A stretch of DNA of 64,000 nucleotides from Glandiceps talaboti (GCF_964340395.1 NC_135568.1:3334501-3398500); one strand, 5' to 3'; shown: positions 35,901-47,830, counted from the stretch's first letter. Made by a program: numbers and translations. The notes: generated by a model from the sequence alone, not told the origin.

Positions 35901-38900
35901 TGCAAATAAGGCACATCCAATGTGAAGGTTAGAACTTGCCAAAACATAGTGGAACAACACTGGATATAATGACATTGCACATCATGTTTGTCAACAAATG
36001 AATACATTTCACCTGGACATATGCATCAGACAACCACTGAAGCTACACACTTAGGAATCACCTGCTAGTAAATATCAAGTTGTAACGCAACATGTACGCC
36101 CAGTTTGCAATAATACATTGACTGGCTGAACTTGGTGTGGTGCTCACTACAACAAGATATCAGTTTCAGGAGACCTTCTAGTGAAGGTGGTTGAAGAAAG
36201 CATTTGTGGTCACAAGAACTGTAGTAATCCTGGGTTTTATGCCCGGAGGCGTTTCTGTAGTTGTATGAACAGAGGTATTGTCAATCCAAATATATGTAGA
36301 AAATCTCATGCACAGCATCTATTGTATATAACATTGGAAAACAGAGATCCCCAGATTGACAATAGTAACTTTACAACATTAGTATTGTGGACAGGATTTG
36401 GTCATTTTGTAAGTATGATAAACAGAAATGGTGGTTCAAATCTTACATCACTACCATGTCATGTATGTTTTTGTTATTAAACTCAATTAAAATTTCTACC
36501 ATACCAATCTATGCTGACCTAGACAAATCAGTAACACCTCCTTATTCACACGTTATGGCCCACTCAAATTATTGACCCCCCTGTTTTCTTGGCGACTGTG
36601 TGTCATTCTTGCCACTTTTGTTGTTTCAATTGGACAAATCAACTAGTATCAACATATTTTACCTGCAATAAACTATGCCAAACACAGAGAGTACATACAG
36701 ATATGAACAGTACAGAAATACATGTGTTATCAGGCAAGACTGAGAATTTGAGAATCACCTATTGAATACTTGTACAAAAACTGCTAATATGGTGTAACTA
36801 TATTGAAGTAGCTCATTTGATATCTCTGGTATACAATGTTGCTTTGATCACATTTTTTTAGTTAGTGGCTGTCATCTCCTTCAACATTTCTATAGTTCTA
36901 AATCTGGAGGGGGGGGGGGGTTGTTTACCTACCAAATTTGGTTTCAAGGCCCAGTTGTTATGGGGACTTGCTAACTTTACCAATCATCATGTATAAAGGG
37001 TAGGTTGTGTAGTTTTAGGAGCGGGCAGTAGGGTGAAATGTCTAAATGGGGCCATGTTACAAACATTTCCCAGCTATACTGGGGAGGGGGGAGGAGGGGT
37101 GGTTAGGTACTCTGTGAACAGCACTTGAATCTTCAACATGTTAACAAAGTTTCTAAAACCATATTTTAGAAAACAACATTTTCATTATAATGGCCGATTC
37201 GTGAGATTTCAAATATGTTACAAATTTAGGTATTCTCTGCTTAGTATTATATAATATGAAGGTGCCATGTGTCCAAATAAACAGTATTTCAAAATACCAA
37301 AATAATGCAGCTGCCTATCAGCTATCCAAAAGGCTCTTTGTTTTGTACCAAAAAATGTCACATCTGAAAAGAGCACTTTTCTTTAGCTGTAGTTTGGAAT
37401 ATTCTAGTGTACAATTTGCACTAACAAATCCCACCTTTCTGTACTTGTATCATTCATGTACTACAAGATGATTTTCAAAACCTACAATGCAAGCCATCAT
37501 TTTTTTAGATAATCTGCACACTAGGACAGGATGCTTTCTAAAAGAAAGTTCCTTCCAATCTTTGAATCACAGCTTACTGAAGGATATCTGATGACCCTCG
37601 ACAAATTTGATGTGCATCTAACTGAGAGACAGGTACATTTTTCAAATTTTTTGGTATTTTCTTATCTTTCAGACCAGGAACTGACAGAAAGTCAACTAGA
37701 ATTGTGTTGACTTTACCATTCAAAAATTCAGTTATACCAAATAAACTTTGAGGTACAAGTATACATACAGCTTAATGTGACAGTAAAGGGAGATAGATAC
37801 TTGTTGAGAATGACAATTTTGATAATCAATAAACCAAACTGCAAATGCATGGTACTGTTTACGAATGATCACACTGTCAACATACAACCACTAAATATGA
37901 TCCATGTTGACTATCATTGACACAAAATATAACACTCAAAATTCTCCAGGTAACAGAAATTCCATTCCTGATGTTTAAGTTATTGTCGGACTTTGAGATA
38001 ACCAACTTAGTAATCAGTGATTTCTAAGTTTGGAACCATCCATAGATTATAAATTACGTGATGATATCCATCATGTAAATGTTTTCAACTACACATATCC
38101 AGTTCATAGAATGGCCTTCTCGCAAACCAGACCAGTCATTTTTTTGATGGACGATGAGAAAGGGTACACTTTACAACCTGTCAACAACACTCAGGGATCA
38201 TACACCTCTGGTGGAATATTCCTGTCAATATTTCCTTTTGGAATTCCGTGTCAAGTTTTACATCCAGTTGAAAACTTGGTTGCTGAAAGAGACACTGACT
38301 ATTTTGTGCCAGTATTTACCTCTTTGTCTCTCTTTAGTCCTTTGTACATGAGGCAGCAGTTTCCCTTGATGGGCTGTTCTAGGACTTGCACTATTACTGC
38401 TATGACGGTTACTTGGTGTGTCCGTTTGTCGAACACTAGGAGAATCTTTTCTCTCGTTTGCCTCACAGTTTCCACTTTGACTCTTGGATGGGTACTTCCC
38501 AACCGCCTGTGTTGGAAGGAAACAAAAAAGAGAAGAGAGAAATTAGACATTTGATTGCAACTCAATTCACAAACTTCAAACTCTGTTCCAGAAACCTACC
38601 AGTACAGTAATGGTATGTTGACACTGTTCAAGTCATATCTAGGCACCAACAGCCTTACACTGACAAACACTTAGTACATTGGGATTTTGAAATGTACCAA
38701 ACCTTTCCTAATCTTTTTTACATTCCATTAAGTACACGGTCAAAATCTTTGGGAAAAACAACATCTAACAACCCAAAGTCCAATGTAACACTTTAACCTC
38801 TGACCTCAAAACTTCAATGACAGTTCTATAACACAATAACACTGATAAAACTGGTTGGACGGGGACTTGATATTTTCGTCACCCCTTAATGCGTGAAAGC

Positions 38901-39683
38901 CTGCACTTCAATCTGTTGAAGTGACAGTGACTTACCATTACAACACTACTTTCAAGAACTACATAGAAACATCCATAATGTTTACTTGTATGTTAAACTA
39001 TGTCAAGATTTTTTTTTAAATGTCTGAGAATGGTTTTGTCTACATACAGCTTCCCTAACAAAAATTCTGAAAATCCAGAATGACATTTGAATAATATCAT
39101 ACAGAGAGTCAGTATATTGTACAATGCGGAAGTAAAAGTTGTACTATCTAAATATGAACTCATACAATTTTACAAGGCATCAAATATAAAATAGGGCTTC
39201 CAAAGTCCAAACATGTAAACCTAACACCAGATCGTCAAAGACCTCGAAATCCCCAACAATCGAGTTCTTTGTTACACAATATTGAATAAAATTCAGAACT
39301 TTTTAGCATGTTGGTGAAAATTATAATATTTTTTGGAGTCTTCCGAGATGTTTTGATTGATTTTGTTGGGGATGCAGGCTGGTGCACGGTTGTCATCTCT
39401 ATGCTTCAATATATCAGCTTTCTTCTGTTACAAACCTGGTATGGATGGGCTCGTTGTCTGTCATAATACCTGAAAGGTAAAATATAAAAATTCAGTTAGT
39501 GTCCTGCATACGAATTAGGTGGAATAAACGCAGAAAAAATTGACAACAAAATCAGATTTTATTCCAGATATCCGAAACAAACATGGCGGATGGTGTCATG
39601 GACAGTCTGATAGATTCATCGAGGAAATAAAACGATTATTACCCATCGTGGAGCCTTGGATGTTTGCTTGCATGCATTACCAT
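26568..39683 (-). CDS. WAC: WW domain-containing adaptor with coiled coil (WAC orthologue), 13 coding exons
   Basis: I joined 13 exons by hand, all with GT-AG borders and all in phase: 39643-39683, 39436-39469, 38320-38506, 35215-35315, 32382-32509, 31716-31846, 31032-31286, 30470-30640, 29811-29861, 28823-29012, 28048-28225, 27313-27440, 26568-26637 (stop TAG at 26568-26570). The product is 554 residues; human WAC is 647. The start is fixed by the N-terminus [14 protein letters not shown], which aligns with human MVMYARKQQRLSDG. The WW domain and the C-terminal coiled coil match WAC almost residue for residue. Known WAC is a nuclear adaptor: the coiled coil binds the RNF20/RNF40 H2B ubiquitin ligase and the WW domain links it to RNA polymerase II. 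It also acts in checkpoint control, mitotic entry and autophagy. The CpG-containing region just upstream probably serves as promoter. UTR borders are not determined. An exon for the usual central block could not be found. Confidence 0.96.
28823..31846 (-). CDS. WAC: WAC exons 6-10, disordered middle region
   Basis: Exon 6 (31716-31846) starts with a charged helix, [18 protein letters not shown], then a Ser/Thr-rich tail. Exon 7 (31032-31286) contains ten consecutive Ser codons (about residues 235-244) and a [10 protein letters not shown] stretch. Exon 8 (30470-30640) is rich in Ser-Pro. Exon 9 (29811-29861) is a 51-nt exon, [17 protein letters not shown]. Exon 10 (28823-29012) contains [18 protein letters not shown], which aligns with NQSPMSLTSDASSP of vertebrate WAC. 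All phases join. The vertebrate segment between these points that reads LLPALQATLQLNNSN is not encoded in any exon I could find, so an exon may be missed or the block is lost. The many SP and TP pairs are possible phosphosites. Confidence 0.85.
31410..31715. repeat. Four-unit tandem repeat (about 82 bp) in WAC intron 6, abutting exon 6
   Basis: The unit AGTTGTGGTAATACCTAATC ... GGGGTGATTAGAAGGATAGC ... CTGTAAGGGTCTGGGTAACC ... AGATTATTTGT is repeated four times. The last unit stops at CTGTAAAGGTCT, just at the exon 6 splice donor (GTAAGACC on the - strand), so the array fills the 5' end of the intron. The leading part (31370-31410) is shared with dispersed copies at 55512 and 56228. Confidence 0.92.
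32382..32509 (-). CDS. WAC: WAC exon 5, WW domain
   Basis: This 128-nt exon encodes residues 122-163 and holds the whole WW domain. The core reads [17 protein letters not shown], then [13 protein letters not shown]. Signature positions are first Trp W133, aromatic triplet Y144-F145-Y146, second Trp W155 and Pro P158. The human WAC domain reads [20 protein letters not shown] at the same place, so identity is near complete and diagnostic. WW domains bind proline-rich or phospho-Ser/Pro ligands; in WAC this domain is linked to RNA polymerase II. Acceptor TATTTCTCAG and donor GTAAGTTC are both strong. Confidence 0.97.
32660..33175. repeat. Degenerate minisatellite with CA microsatellites in WAC intron 4
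   Basis: Units recur on CCCAACCATCCACAATCACC + ACACATGTATGCACTCTCC. Two internal units expanded into pure CA runs (about 32844-32880 and 32896-32930). Long Thr-His or Val-Cys ORFs on both strands come from this array and are not genes. Confidence 0.85.
34405..35030. repeat. Eight-unit 77-bp tandem array in WAC intron 4
   Basis: Units start at CAGACATCAA near 34405, 34491, 34568, 34645, 34722, 34799, 34874 and 34951. The consensus contains CAGTGTACACAGTACCATCA + ATGACTAGTAGACAGGTAAT + TCAGTTGATTCATACTGTTT + ACATA. The period is 77 bp, apart from the longer first unit (86) and one shorter unit (75). It ends about 185 bp from the exon 4 donor. The high unit identity points to recent amplification. 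Confidence 0.95.
35215..35315 (-). CDS. WAC: WAC exon 4, Ser/Asn-rich linker
   Basis: This 101-nt exon encodes residues 88-121, [14 protein letters not shown] followed by a Ser/Asn-rich stretch ending RNLNE. The acceptor is TTCTTAG and the donor is GTAAGTG. It is the low-complexity linker immediately before the WW domain exon. Intron 3 on its upstream side is about 3.0 kb. Intron 4 on its downstream side is about 2.7 kb and carries two tandem-repeat arrays. Confidence 0.9.
38320..39683 (-). CDS. WAC: WAC exons 1-3, N-terminal region
   Basis: Exon 1 (39643-39683) encodes 13 residues plus two bases. The 34-nt micro-exon 2 (39436-39469) encodes [12 protein letters not shown]. Exon 3 (38320-38506) opens with [12 protein letters not shown]. 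The exon 2/3 junction [13 protein letters not shown] aligns with the vertebrate stretch QPYQ-ALKYSSKS. The rest of exon 3 is hydrophilic and rich in Ser, Arg, Gln and Asn, probably disordered like the vertebrate N-terminus. Acceptors are pyrimidine-rich (exon 3 is preceded by a TTTGTTTCCTTCCAACACAG-type site) and the donors are GTAATA, GTTTGT and GTAAAT. Exon 2 and its donor are the least typical, but the reading phase and homology support them. Confidence 0.9.
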
Positions 39684-40375
39684 TAATGCTAGTGTATATG
39701 GAGTCGATTTTAGGGCAAATGCGCCTTTTAAATCGTGGGAAAATTAACTATTCGACTCCACAACACACAGCATCTCAACAAGGTGGGGAGGACGCCATGA
39801 CACATACGGGAATCTACGTCGGAGATCGATAGACATCGCATTTAGTCGGATTATTCCGGGCATGGCCGAACGGACCCGATTATGACAAAGAGGGGAGTTC
39901 GGTTACTCGGCTTCGGTCGGATGGCTTTGGCATATTCCATTGGCAAAATACCTTCATTCAGCTTTACGTGTATACTTCTTGTAGAATAAATAATAAATTC
40001 GCGAATACAATTCCCTGAATGTTAAAAGTAGTATGTTAATTTTTAACTCTCACAAGTCAAAATGTATTTCAAAATATTAAAGTACAGATTTTACTGAAAT
40101 ATTTTTTGAAACAGGTCGTATTGTATGTGGCTTGGCTTGTAAGTTTTTCCTGTTATGAAATGTATTCTTATTTGTTTTTACATTCCTTCTTTTCATTTTT
40201 TATATGGTATCTTTTTTTTCTTTTTAATTGTCTACGTTCAGCTACATTTTTAGTCGAGCCCCCAAATGAGCTTTTTTCCCTTGGTGAAAAGTGGTTTAGT
40301 CCAATAATACCTTCTTATCACGTGACTAGTGTATTTCAAGATGGAGCGAAGCTGAAGTGATAATGATGTACCTCG
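39684..40375. promoter_or_regulatory. Probable bidirectional promoter between WAC and a rightward 5' exon
   Basis: The region just upstream of the WAC start is locally CpG-containing (TCGGTTACTCGGCTTCGGTC, CATGGCCGAACGGACCCGAT) in an otherwise CpG-poor window. At its right side lies the palindrome TCACGTGA (40318-40325), an E-box of the USF/MITF type. It is followed by ATG-containing sequence ending in a strong donor (CTCG|GTAAGTG at 40375). It contains the WAC 5' UTR. No TATA box can be singled out in this AT-rich DNA. Confidence 0.5.
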
Positions 40376-41825
40376 GTAAGTGAAATTCCTCATATTATGT
40401 CGTTCATCTGCAATAACTGGTTATTTCTTTGGAACAGGTGCTCTCAGAGTGCTTGATGTTTGTACAAAAACAACTTTGCCCCACGCAAAGCCTTTGTCTT
40501 CACCGATAGTGTTCTGTCAAAAGTCGTGTGCCAATCAACTCGCCTCCTACCGTTCAGCGTGTGTTATTGTTTTCGGACTCAACTTTGCACGTCCATTCGG
40601 CGTTCGTACAAACATAACATGCAAATTTAGCTGTGAGCTAAAACCATAGCTTTATGGTCAATCAGAACAAATTTGAGTGATAAAAATCTCAATTGGCTAT
40701 TTACGTTTTAGGTGATGAATCATCTACTTTTCGCACAGAATCGTGGATAGTAATTTATAACAAATAATTTGGGATGAATCACTCGAGTCGAAATACTTCA
40801 CGTTACTCGTCCAAACGACACAGAAGATTGTATGCCAAATAACTTTACCGTCGGATTCTTACGATGAACCCACTATTAATAACAAATATGTTACCGTAAC
40901 ACTTTAATGAAAATGTTCTGAATAACTCGTGGGTAAAGTTACCGAGTGCTTGCAAAGCCAGCGACTGTCTGTCAAACCGGAAAAGGAACTGTTACAGGCT
41001 AGGCAGGGTTTGTGAACAATAAAATTGCCGTGAATGCTTAGCCTGTACAACACAACAAACGATAGCCAGTGAATGATCAAGATCGGTCTCCGGGGTATTA
41101 TTTCGATAATGCACCACTAACGAAGGAATCACTTGAGATTATTTTTGAGTGATATTCTACTTATGCTTTTAAAAATCTTTTCTTTTTTTGGCGAAATTTG
41201 TGAATCATGAATATATTTTCACAAAAATACTAAACACATAGTTGAAATTAGTGCAAAAAGTAACAGCACTCATATACCCAGGTTGACTACAGGTCATTGT
41301 ATGCCAAAACACAGATGTATGACAGAGTAACAACAAAATCATCAAATTTGGTCATTTTCATTTCAAAATAAACACTTCCATTAGTGTTACATGTATTAAA
41401 ACCACAGATAAATTTCAATTTCTTCAGGCGCTTGAGTTGCCATTTTAGGAGTATATTTAATCATAGACCTTCCACGAGGATCTATGATTTAATGTGCAAG
41501 ATATGGAATGCTTTGAAGCCAGTGACACAGGCATCTTTGGCTCTAAACTGATATGGTTTCGAGAGAAGTTAAGATTAGAATGTGCAAGTGTGGAAGCCTA
41601 CCTCAATTGAGCAGCATGTGCCAAAATATCACAATGTAGTAAAATTATATACTTGTTTAGAAAATCAATAGCAAACCATGTGTTTGTTGACAAATAAGGT
41701 GCTCTGTTTTATGTACATAATGTAACACATTACTACCAATTTGTATTGATTTGTTTTTAGTATCACTGCAGAGAGGTATTCTTCCCAGATATAAAATTCT
41801 ACAAAAAGTGAAACTGATAGGATAA
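40363..41825 (+). CDS. Candidate spliced 25-codon small ORF divergent from WAC
   Basis: The first part is 40363-40375 (ATG ATG TAC CTC G, then donor GTAAGTGA). The second part is 41761-41825 after acceptor TTGATTTGTTTTTAG. The join is in phase and gives MMYLVSLQRGILPRYKILQK + VKLIG and a TAA. A five-codon upstream ORF (ATG at 40341) precedes it. The splice sites are good, but such a short frame can arise by chance, and the transcript could be non-coding. Confidence 0.2.
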
Positions 41826-42792
41826 TACTATTTAATTAATGCAGGTTTATTGAAGTATAGAAAAAATTACAGAATATCAAATATTTGGAGTTTGAATTAA
41901 GATTGGAATAAACTCAATGACAGGCCAACACAAATCGTGTGCTAAAAAGAATATATTTTATAAATTCAAGTTCCACTTTTCATTTGAAAAATAACTAAAC
42001 TCAAGCTATTGTAAGAGAGGTGGTGTACTGGTTACTAAGTCATACTTATGACTGTATTACATTGGAAAGGGTGTTCTAGAGTTAAAGTGTTCTCATGTAT
42101 AGAATCATTAAAAGCATTAAACGCACATAATTGTTACATGTATAGATACCCATCACATATTCTGTTATGGGCATACAATATACATCTAGCTGTGTACTTC
42201 AGACACTAAAACCATTATCATTTTAACACAAAAAGAAGTGTTTTACACATACATGTATTTCTAAAAATGCTTATTTTATTTTGTCCAAAAGGGTGTTGTG
42301 GAGTTTAAATGTTAATCATGTATAAATATTATCATGCAATTATCATATCAAATATCAAACACACTTGTTATAATTGTATATGTATATGTAAACCTTTCCA
42401 TAAATAGTTACAAATATGAAGGGAAAAAACATATGGTATAAGTGACTAGAGATCCATTATAGAGACTGGTTTAGAACTGAAATCCTATGCTGAATAATTG
42501 TATAAAATGACAATGTTATATGGTGTAACATTAAACAGATGTTTGCTATAAAAATATTTATCTGATACACATGTGTGGTTTGTTCATAGTCATCGTCTCC
42601 TCTGTTGCATTTGTTGAAAGACAAGCTCGTCATAATGTCTGATAGGTTAGGATTAGGCCATCATTAGGATCACGCTGTGTCGTGATTGTGTACCTTTGCA
42701 GCTGTACCTTTGCTACGCCAGAAATTTTGTATCGATCGTGATCATGTACCATTATTACACCAGGAATTTGTTATCCTGATTGTGCACTCTAC

Positions 42793-42910
42793 AGCAGATT
42801 AGCCCCCACCCCCACCCCTCACAAATACACTGTAAAAATTTTGTTTAGGGAAGCAGATTAGCTCCCACTGCCTCACAAATACACTGTAATAAATTTGTTT
42901 AGGGAAACAG
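42793..42910. repeat. Tandem duplication of about 55 bp
   Basis: GCAGATTAGCCCCCACCCCC ... CTCACAAATACACTGTAAAA + ATTTTGTTTAGGGAA is followed by a second copy (GCAGATTAGCTCCCACTGCC ... TTTGTTTAGGGAA) and the start of a third (ACAGATTTGCC). Confidence 0.85.
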
Positions 42911-43789
42911 ATTTGCCTACTGAGATGATATTTGTTCAGTATTTCACTGTTTATACTACAAATTTTATCCCATGTTTAAACAGATTTTCTGTCAAAACTC
43001 AACTTGTAAATGTTCAAGATCACACTCACATTTGTAATAAACCTGTACCTGTATTGAAGTTCATATGGAAATTTTGCAAACAAATTAATAAATTTGGGGT
43101 GCTAATTTCTCACTAAGTGATTACCCTTTGGGAAAAACAAAGAATTTAAATGTATATTATAATATATGTAGTATATGTACTAACCTTGAAGAAGGAAATA
43201 TCAATGAAAAATTGGAAAGGTTAGGTAATATTTCTAAGTTAATATAGCCTTACAGAAAAACACAGAGTTCACATTGTGCAGTATATGTTTTACCAATGAC
43301 GGAGTATCAGCAAAATAACTAGAAAACTCAGACAGACTGGATTTATAATTATTTCTGTAAAATTCAGGGAATACCATGGTATTCTACATTCATATTGTAT
43401 GACATAAAAACATTGTAACATTTACATTCCAAATAAAGTACAAGTACACTTACATCAGCACACTGAGTGTTTTGAATCATCTGTGATCAACTAAACTGTT
43501 TACAATAATTGCTTTATTGACACCAGATGCTTTTATAATCATGTAGCTGGAGAAGACTGTCAACCTTGATTTATCAAACATTGCAAAGATCAGTTTACTG
43601 CTACAAGTAAAATGTGTGGAACTTATTAACCCAATATCGTTTAGAGAATTTGTAGGTTTGAAATTTGCAAGGGTCAAGAGACTATGGTACTTGCATCTTT
43701 TATGTCGAGTTCAGAGTTATCCTAAACAATAAGCCGTTTTTCCCTCTCTCAGCAGATTTCATGAGAACCAGACAGTGTAAGATTTGTGG

Positions 43790-44480
43790 TTACGTATTCA
43801 TTCTGTATTTTGCATACCCGTAATGATAATAGATTGTTCCAGTTTGAAAATTATGGTTTTGAAGACCAAAGATCCATCACATGGTACTCATTGTTCATTC
43901 TGAATTTTGCATCCATTTCCATTCCTGCACTCAAGTCTGTATACTACAATGGTATTTCTATTTTAAGTCATGGTACTTTGTATAATATATCATATTGTAC
44001 TAGTTATAATGGATAAACTATTATCGATTTTGAAAAATATGGTTTAGGTTTCCAAAGTTCCTGTTTTAAATAATATTAGTCATGCATGTATGATGACAGT
44101 GCGTTATCCCCTCCCACACAATCACATTTTCCATTCATGGTATATTGTCTTAGGCCTAAGGGATTATGGATTCTTCCATTATGAAAGATATGATTGTGAG
44201 TACCAAAGTTTATGTTACAAAATATATGTATCTTTGTTGTTTGCAAGCAATCTGAGTCTTGTAATAACAATAAATGATACATGATGTAGTTATTTTGCCC
44301 CCCCCCCCCTGACATAATGGTATTTCCCATTCATGGTATATTGTCCTCTGGATAATACATCATTCCATTATGAAAGTAATAGTTTTGAGTAGCAAAGTTC
44401 ATGTAGTAAAATATACTAATCTTTGTTATCTGCAAACAATCTAAACCATATTATGATAATAAATGGTATTGGATATCAGA
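43790..44480. repeat. Tandem array of about 200-bp units
   Basis: The last two units are clear: CCATTCATGGTATATTGTC ... CATTATGAAAGATATGATTG ... ATCTTTGTTGTTTGCAAGCA ... AATAAATGATAC (44130-44280), and a second one from 44327 to 44470. Two weaker upstream units share TTATGGTTTTGAAGACCAAA and AATATGGTTTAGGTTTCCAA. Older copies are more diverged towards the left. Confidence 0.75.
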
Positions 44481-44944
44481 TACAGTTACAATTGTGGCAC
44501 ATTTCTACAATAGATCAAGACCCACTATTGATAAATGACATAGAGATATATATGTATGAAATGAAGTGAGTAGATTTCTTGTTTAGGAGATTAAGGTATG
44601 ATTACACAAGTAAAGATAAACGGTTCCACTGCAAATTGAGTCAGTTTTTGGTTTAAAAATTTTATAAAATGTTGGGTATTTTAGGTTCACATTGAAAACT
44701 CCTTTATTACTCAACTTACTTTAATCATTCTGTTAGCAGACAGGTAGCCCATAAAATATTAGTTTTTTTCACATCTTAAGTCCAGGTGGGAGAGCACTGG
44801 AAATAATACAATAACATATACATATGTGTATCTACATAAAATGTACACTATGATTCCAATATAATGTTTTATGTGTAAATATTCATGTCTGCATTGAGAG
44901 ATAATACATGTAGTTATATACATTTTTGTACTTACTCAAGGCTG

Positions 44945-45275
44945 GCCAATGGGTTACTGGGGCAGTAATGAAAGAAAAATAAATATTTTGTTACTGCTAG
45001 GGAAAGAAAACTTAGTACGATTACCCACAAGGTAAAGGTGAAAGAAAAACAAATACTTTGTCACTGATGCAGTTAGAGGGAAAGAAAAATAGAAAACATT
45101 GTTACCAGTGCATGTAGGAGGAGAGAAAAACTGAATATAATTGCCTACACATAATGGTGAAAGAACCCAAATACTTTGACACCAATGCACTTAGGGGGGG
45201 GGGAAGAAAAACTGAGTATGTTTACCCAACACAGTAATGACAAAAGAAAAACAAATGAATATATGGGAGACAAAT
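44945..45275. repeat. Degenerate tandem repeat with GAAAGAAAAA cores
   Basis: Units of about 60-65 bp alternate between AATGGTGAAAGAA ... CAAATACTTTG(A/T)CAC and AGGGAAAGAAAA ... GTTACC. For example GGTGAAAGAAAAACAAATAC and GAGGGAAAGAAAAATAGAAA. The array is purine-rich on the + strand. Confidence 0.75.
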
Positions 45276-46084
45276 ACAAGTAGGTAATAAAAATTTGATA
45301 CATTAATTTGTAATACTCATTAACTATGCAAATAAATGTGTATGGAACAATCCATTTACCTGACAGCTATTATGAAATATTTCTAAGTGGCCCCACTACA
45401 GTCTACATCATAGAATCACTATGTGGTGAAAAGCGGTATAAGTAGTATTGATTGGTATCGGTTCAGTTCTGTAATTGCAGTGGGTGAGTTGATTACTTGT
45501 TTGTATTTGAAGATAACCAGACAGGTTAATTTGATATGTAGGTCTGTCTGTAGCAACTATGTACTGTAATTGGTACAAGAATGTTGTAGAAATTTCAGAA
45601 TTTTATCATTACTGACTTTTATGAAGTTTACTAGCAACTGTATTGGTACTGTAGTATTTTTAATATGCAACCAGACAAATCTTACTAGGTATAATAATTA
45701 ATACACAATTTACTAGCAACTATTATACTTGAAAATTTTCAATATTCTGCCAGCTAAATCTTGCTGCCTTCTTTGCATTGCAGTGAATGTTTAGTTATAA
45801 TACGAATTCACTTTGTAAGTATTAGTATAGCTTAGAACATACATCATATGGTAATTGATTGGTAAAATGTTTGAATTACAAACACTGAGTTCACTCCAAG
45901 GTCTGTCATCATTCCTATTGTTGGCGCTGTCACTATAGTTCACTGTGGGTATAGGTTTGTTCATATTTGACATTTGCTTGACAATAAAACTAGAGTAATT
46001 GGCTGGGACTAGGATTTCTATTTTTATAAATTTTGAAAACTAACAGTTAACTAACAGTAAGTTAAACTACATTTATGGAATGCA

Positions 46085-46660
46085 GTAAATATTTATTTGT
46101 TGTGGCCAGTATGAGATACAACCTTTAAATTGTAATTAAGAAATATTTTGACTTTGTCAGTAGAAATTTTCATTTGGTAGAATGAATCCATAGTCCGTGA
46201 ACATTCATTCTTATTGTAGTTATTTATGTATAGGGAGGATTAATTTGTAATGATGTGTATGTACAGAAGTGTTTACTGTCATCATGTCATTATCAGATTT
46301 TATTTTTAAGTCCATATTTGGTATCCAAATACATGTAGTGGTATATGTAGTCATTTATGTAGATTTAGACTTTATATTTATCAGTATTCTTGATGAATAG
46401 AGTATAGTACATGTTTATTTGTTGTAGCCAAGATGAGATGCAACCTTTACTTTGTAATCACATGTGTACATATATGTACGGAAGTATTTATTGTCAACAT
46501 AACATATTTAATTTAAGTCCATATTCAAAATACAATGCACTAATATATCCACTGTAGTGTATAATACATGTATAGTCATTTATATGTACATTTACATTTA
46601 CAGAATTATTTTTTGAAATTGTATTTACCAGTATTCTCTCTCAAAGTAACAAGGGTAGCT
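46085..46660. repeat. Tandem duplication, two units of about 320 bp
   Basis: TATTTATTTGTTGTGGCCAG + TATGAGATACAACCTTTAAA (from 46088) recurs as TTTATTTGTTGTAGCCAAGA + TGAGATGCAACCTTTACTTT (from 46413). Both units go on with AGTGTTTACTGTCATCAT or AGTATTTATTGTCAACAT, TTTAAGTCCATATT, TAGTCATTTAT and a shared (A)CCAGTATTCT-like end. Confidence 0.75.
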
Positions 46661-46955
46661 AGCCATCTTGTAATTTTTTTGATGGTACTGTATACACTGC
46701 TGGCATGACAACGATTTGTAAACATTACATATAAACATTACAGACCATTTATTAAATTTTTATCATTTGACAAGAAATAAAATATTTGTTGATGCTGACT
46801 AGAATTTGATTACAATGTACTTCTCAATTATACACTTACATGCTTATACTTTGACAAGTACATTTTGTATATAATAGTAACAAACATGGTTAGTTAAGAC
46901 CAAGAACAAACCTTGTGAATAGTGTAAATTCCAGACGCAAGTATTGGTTTCTTGG

Positions 46956-47312
46956 AAGTGGCCATACAGATGAGGATTTGGTATTTATTTTGGATTTTTA
47001 ACTTATAAAACAATTTTATCATGGCTTCCTACTTGAAAAATCAATGTGAAACAACATTGACTAAGTCTGTGTTTGTAACTCAATAAATTACAAAAGGTTA
47101 ATAAATGTGTGAAGTGTTTGTTATTGTGTGTACAAAAACAAACTTTTTCCACATTTTTTTTTTTAGCTTTTTGCAATGTATTGAGTTTACAAACAAAGAT
47201 TTGGTCTATATTGTTTCACATTGATTTTTCAAGTAGGAAGCCATGATAAAATTGTTTTATGAATTAAAAAAATCCAACACAAATACCCAATCCTCATCCA
47301 TATGGCCACTTT
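46956..47312. mobile_element. 357-bp foldback element
   Basis: The ends are inverted copies: the left arm starts AAGTGGCCATACAGATGAGG and the right arm ends with the reverse complement of AAGTGGCCATATGGATGAGG. The arms continue for over 100 bp through TTATCATGGCTTCCTACTTG and ATCAATGTGAAACAA. The centre is AT-rich with a T-run. It has no ORF and is best called a MITE or long-hairpin element. The target-site duplication is not clear to me. Confidence 0.85.
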
Positions 47313-47494
47313 AAGATCATTGTGAACAATTTCAGCAACTTCTGCATGTGAGATATATATTTATTTCAAAAGATTTTGAAGGGTTTTGTGAGTTTATATA
47401 TTGAACAGAGTTTGATGTACTGTATAGTTAATGCAGAGGGGTCACATGAGATCATACCGGGATCCACGCAGACATAAAACTCAAATGAAAATTT

Positions 47495-47830
47495 CTCCTC
47501 ACAGAGTCAAACAATTTCTTGGAAGAGAGGCAAACAATTTCTTGAAAGGGGTTCTCAAGTTTTCACCTATGTCTCATTAGCATTGTCAGGGGAAGATATG
47601 TATTGATGTTGACAAGACGTTGGTGAATTGAAAATTTATGATTCATTTTCAAGAAATTGTTTGACTCTGTGATTAGAAATATGCATTTGTAACTAGAAAA
47701 TAACATGTACATGTATGTGAGGGGTATACTACATGTACATTGTTACTGTTGTATCTATTGATACTGACGAGAGTCACGAGACGGTGTTTAAAATTTATTC
47801 ATTTCCAAGAAATTGTTTGACTCTGTGAGT
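47495..47830. repeat. Three copies of a 22-bp word in mixed orientation
   Basis: CACAGAGTCAAACAATTTCT (near 47496) occurs again as its reverse complement CAAGAAATTGTTTGACTCTG near 47651 and near 47804. The last two are each followed by a similar tail, GTGA(T/G)TAGAAAT. This is the footprint of a nested or rearranged inverted-repeat element. Confidence 0.65.

Larger units (their letters stand above)
41826..46080. other. Non-coding DNA with tandem duplications
   Basis: No gene recognised. Three tandem arrays are listed separately. A 60-codon - strand frame at 45791-45973 (NKPIPTVNYSDSANNRNDDR ...) has protein-like composition but no splice context. Confidence 0.45.

Noticed and set aside
36181-36480. 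99-codon + strand ORF inside WAC intron 3
   Set aside because: It has no recognisable motif, no splice context, and stops are merely sparse by chance.
38030-38554. 174-codon + strand ORF
   Set aside because: It is largely antisense to WAC exon 3 and its intron; the - strand frame is confirmed by homology and splice phase.
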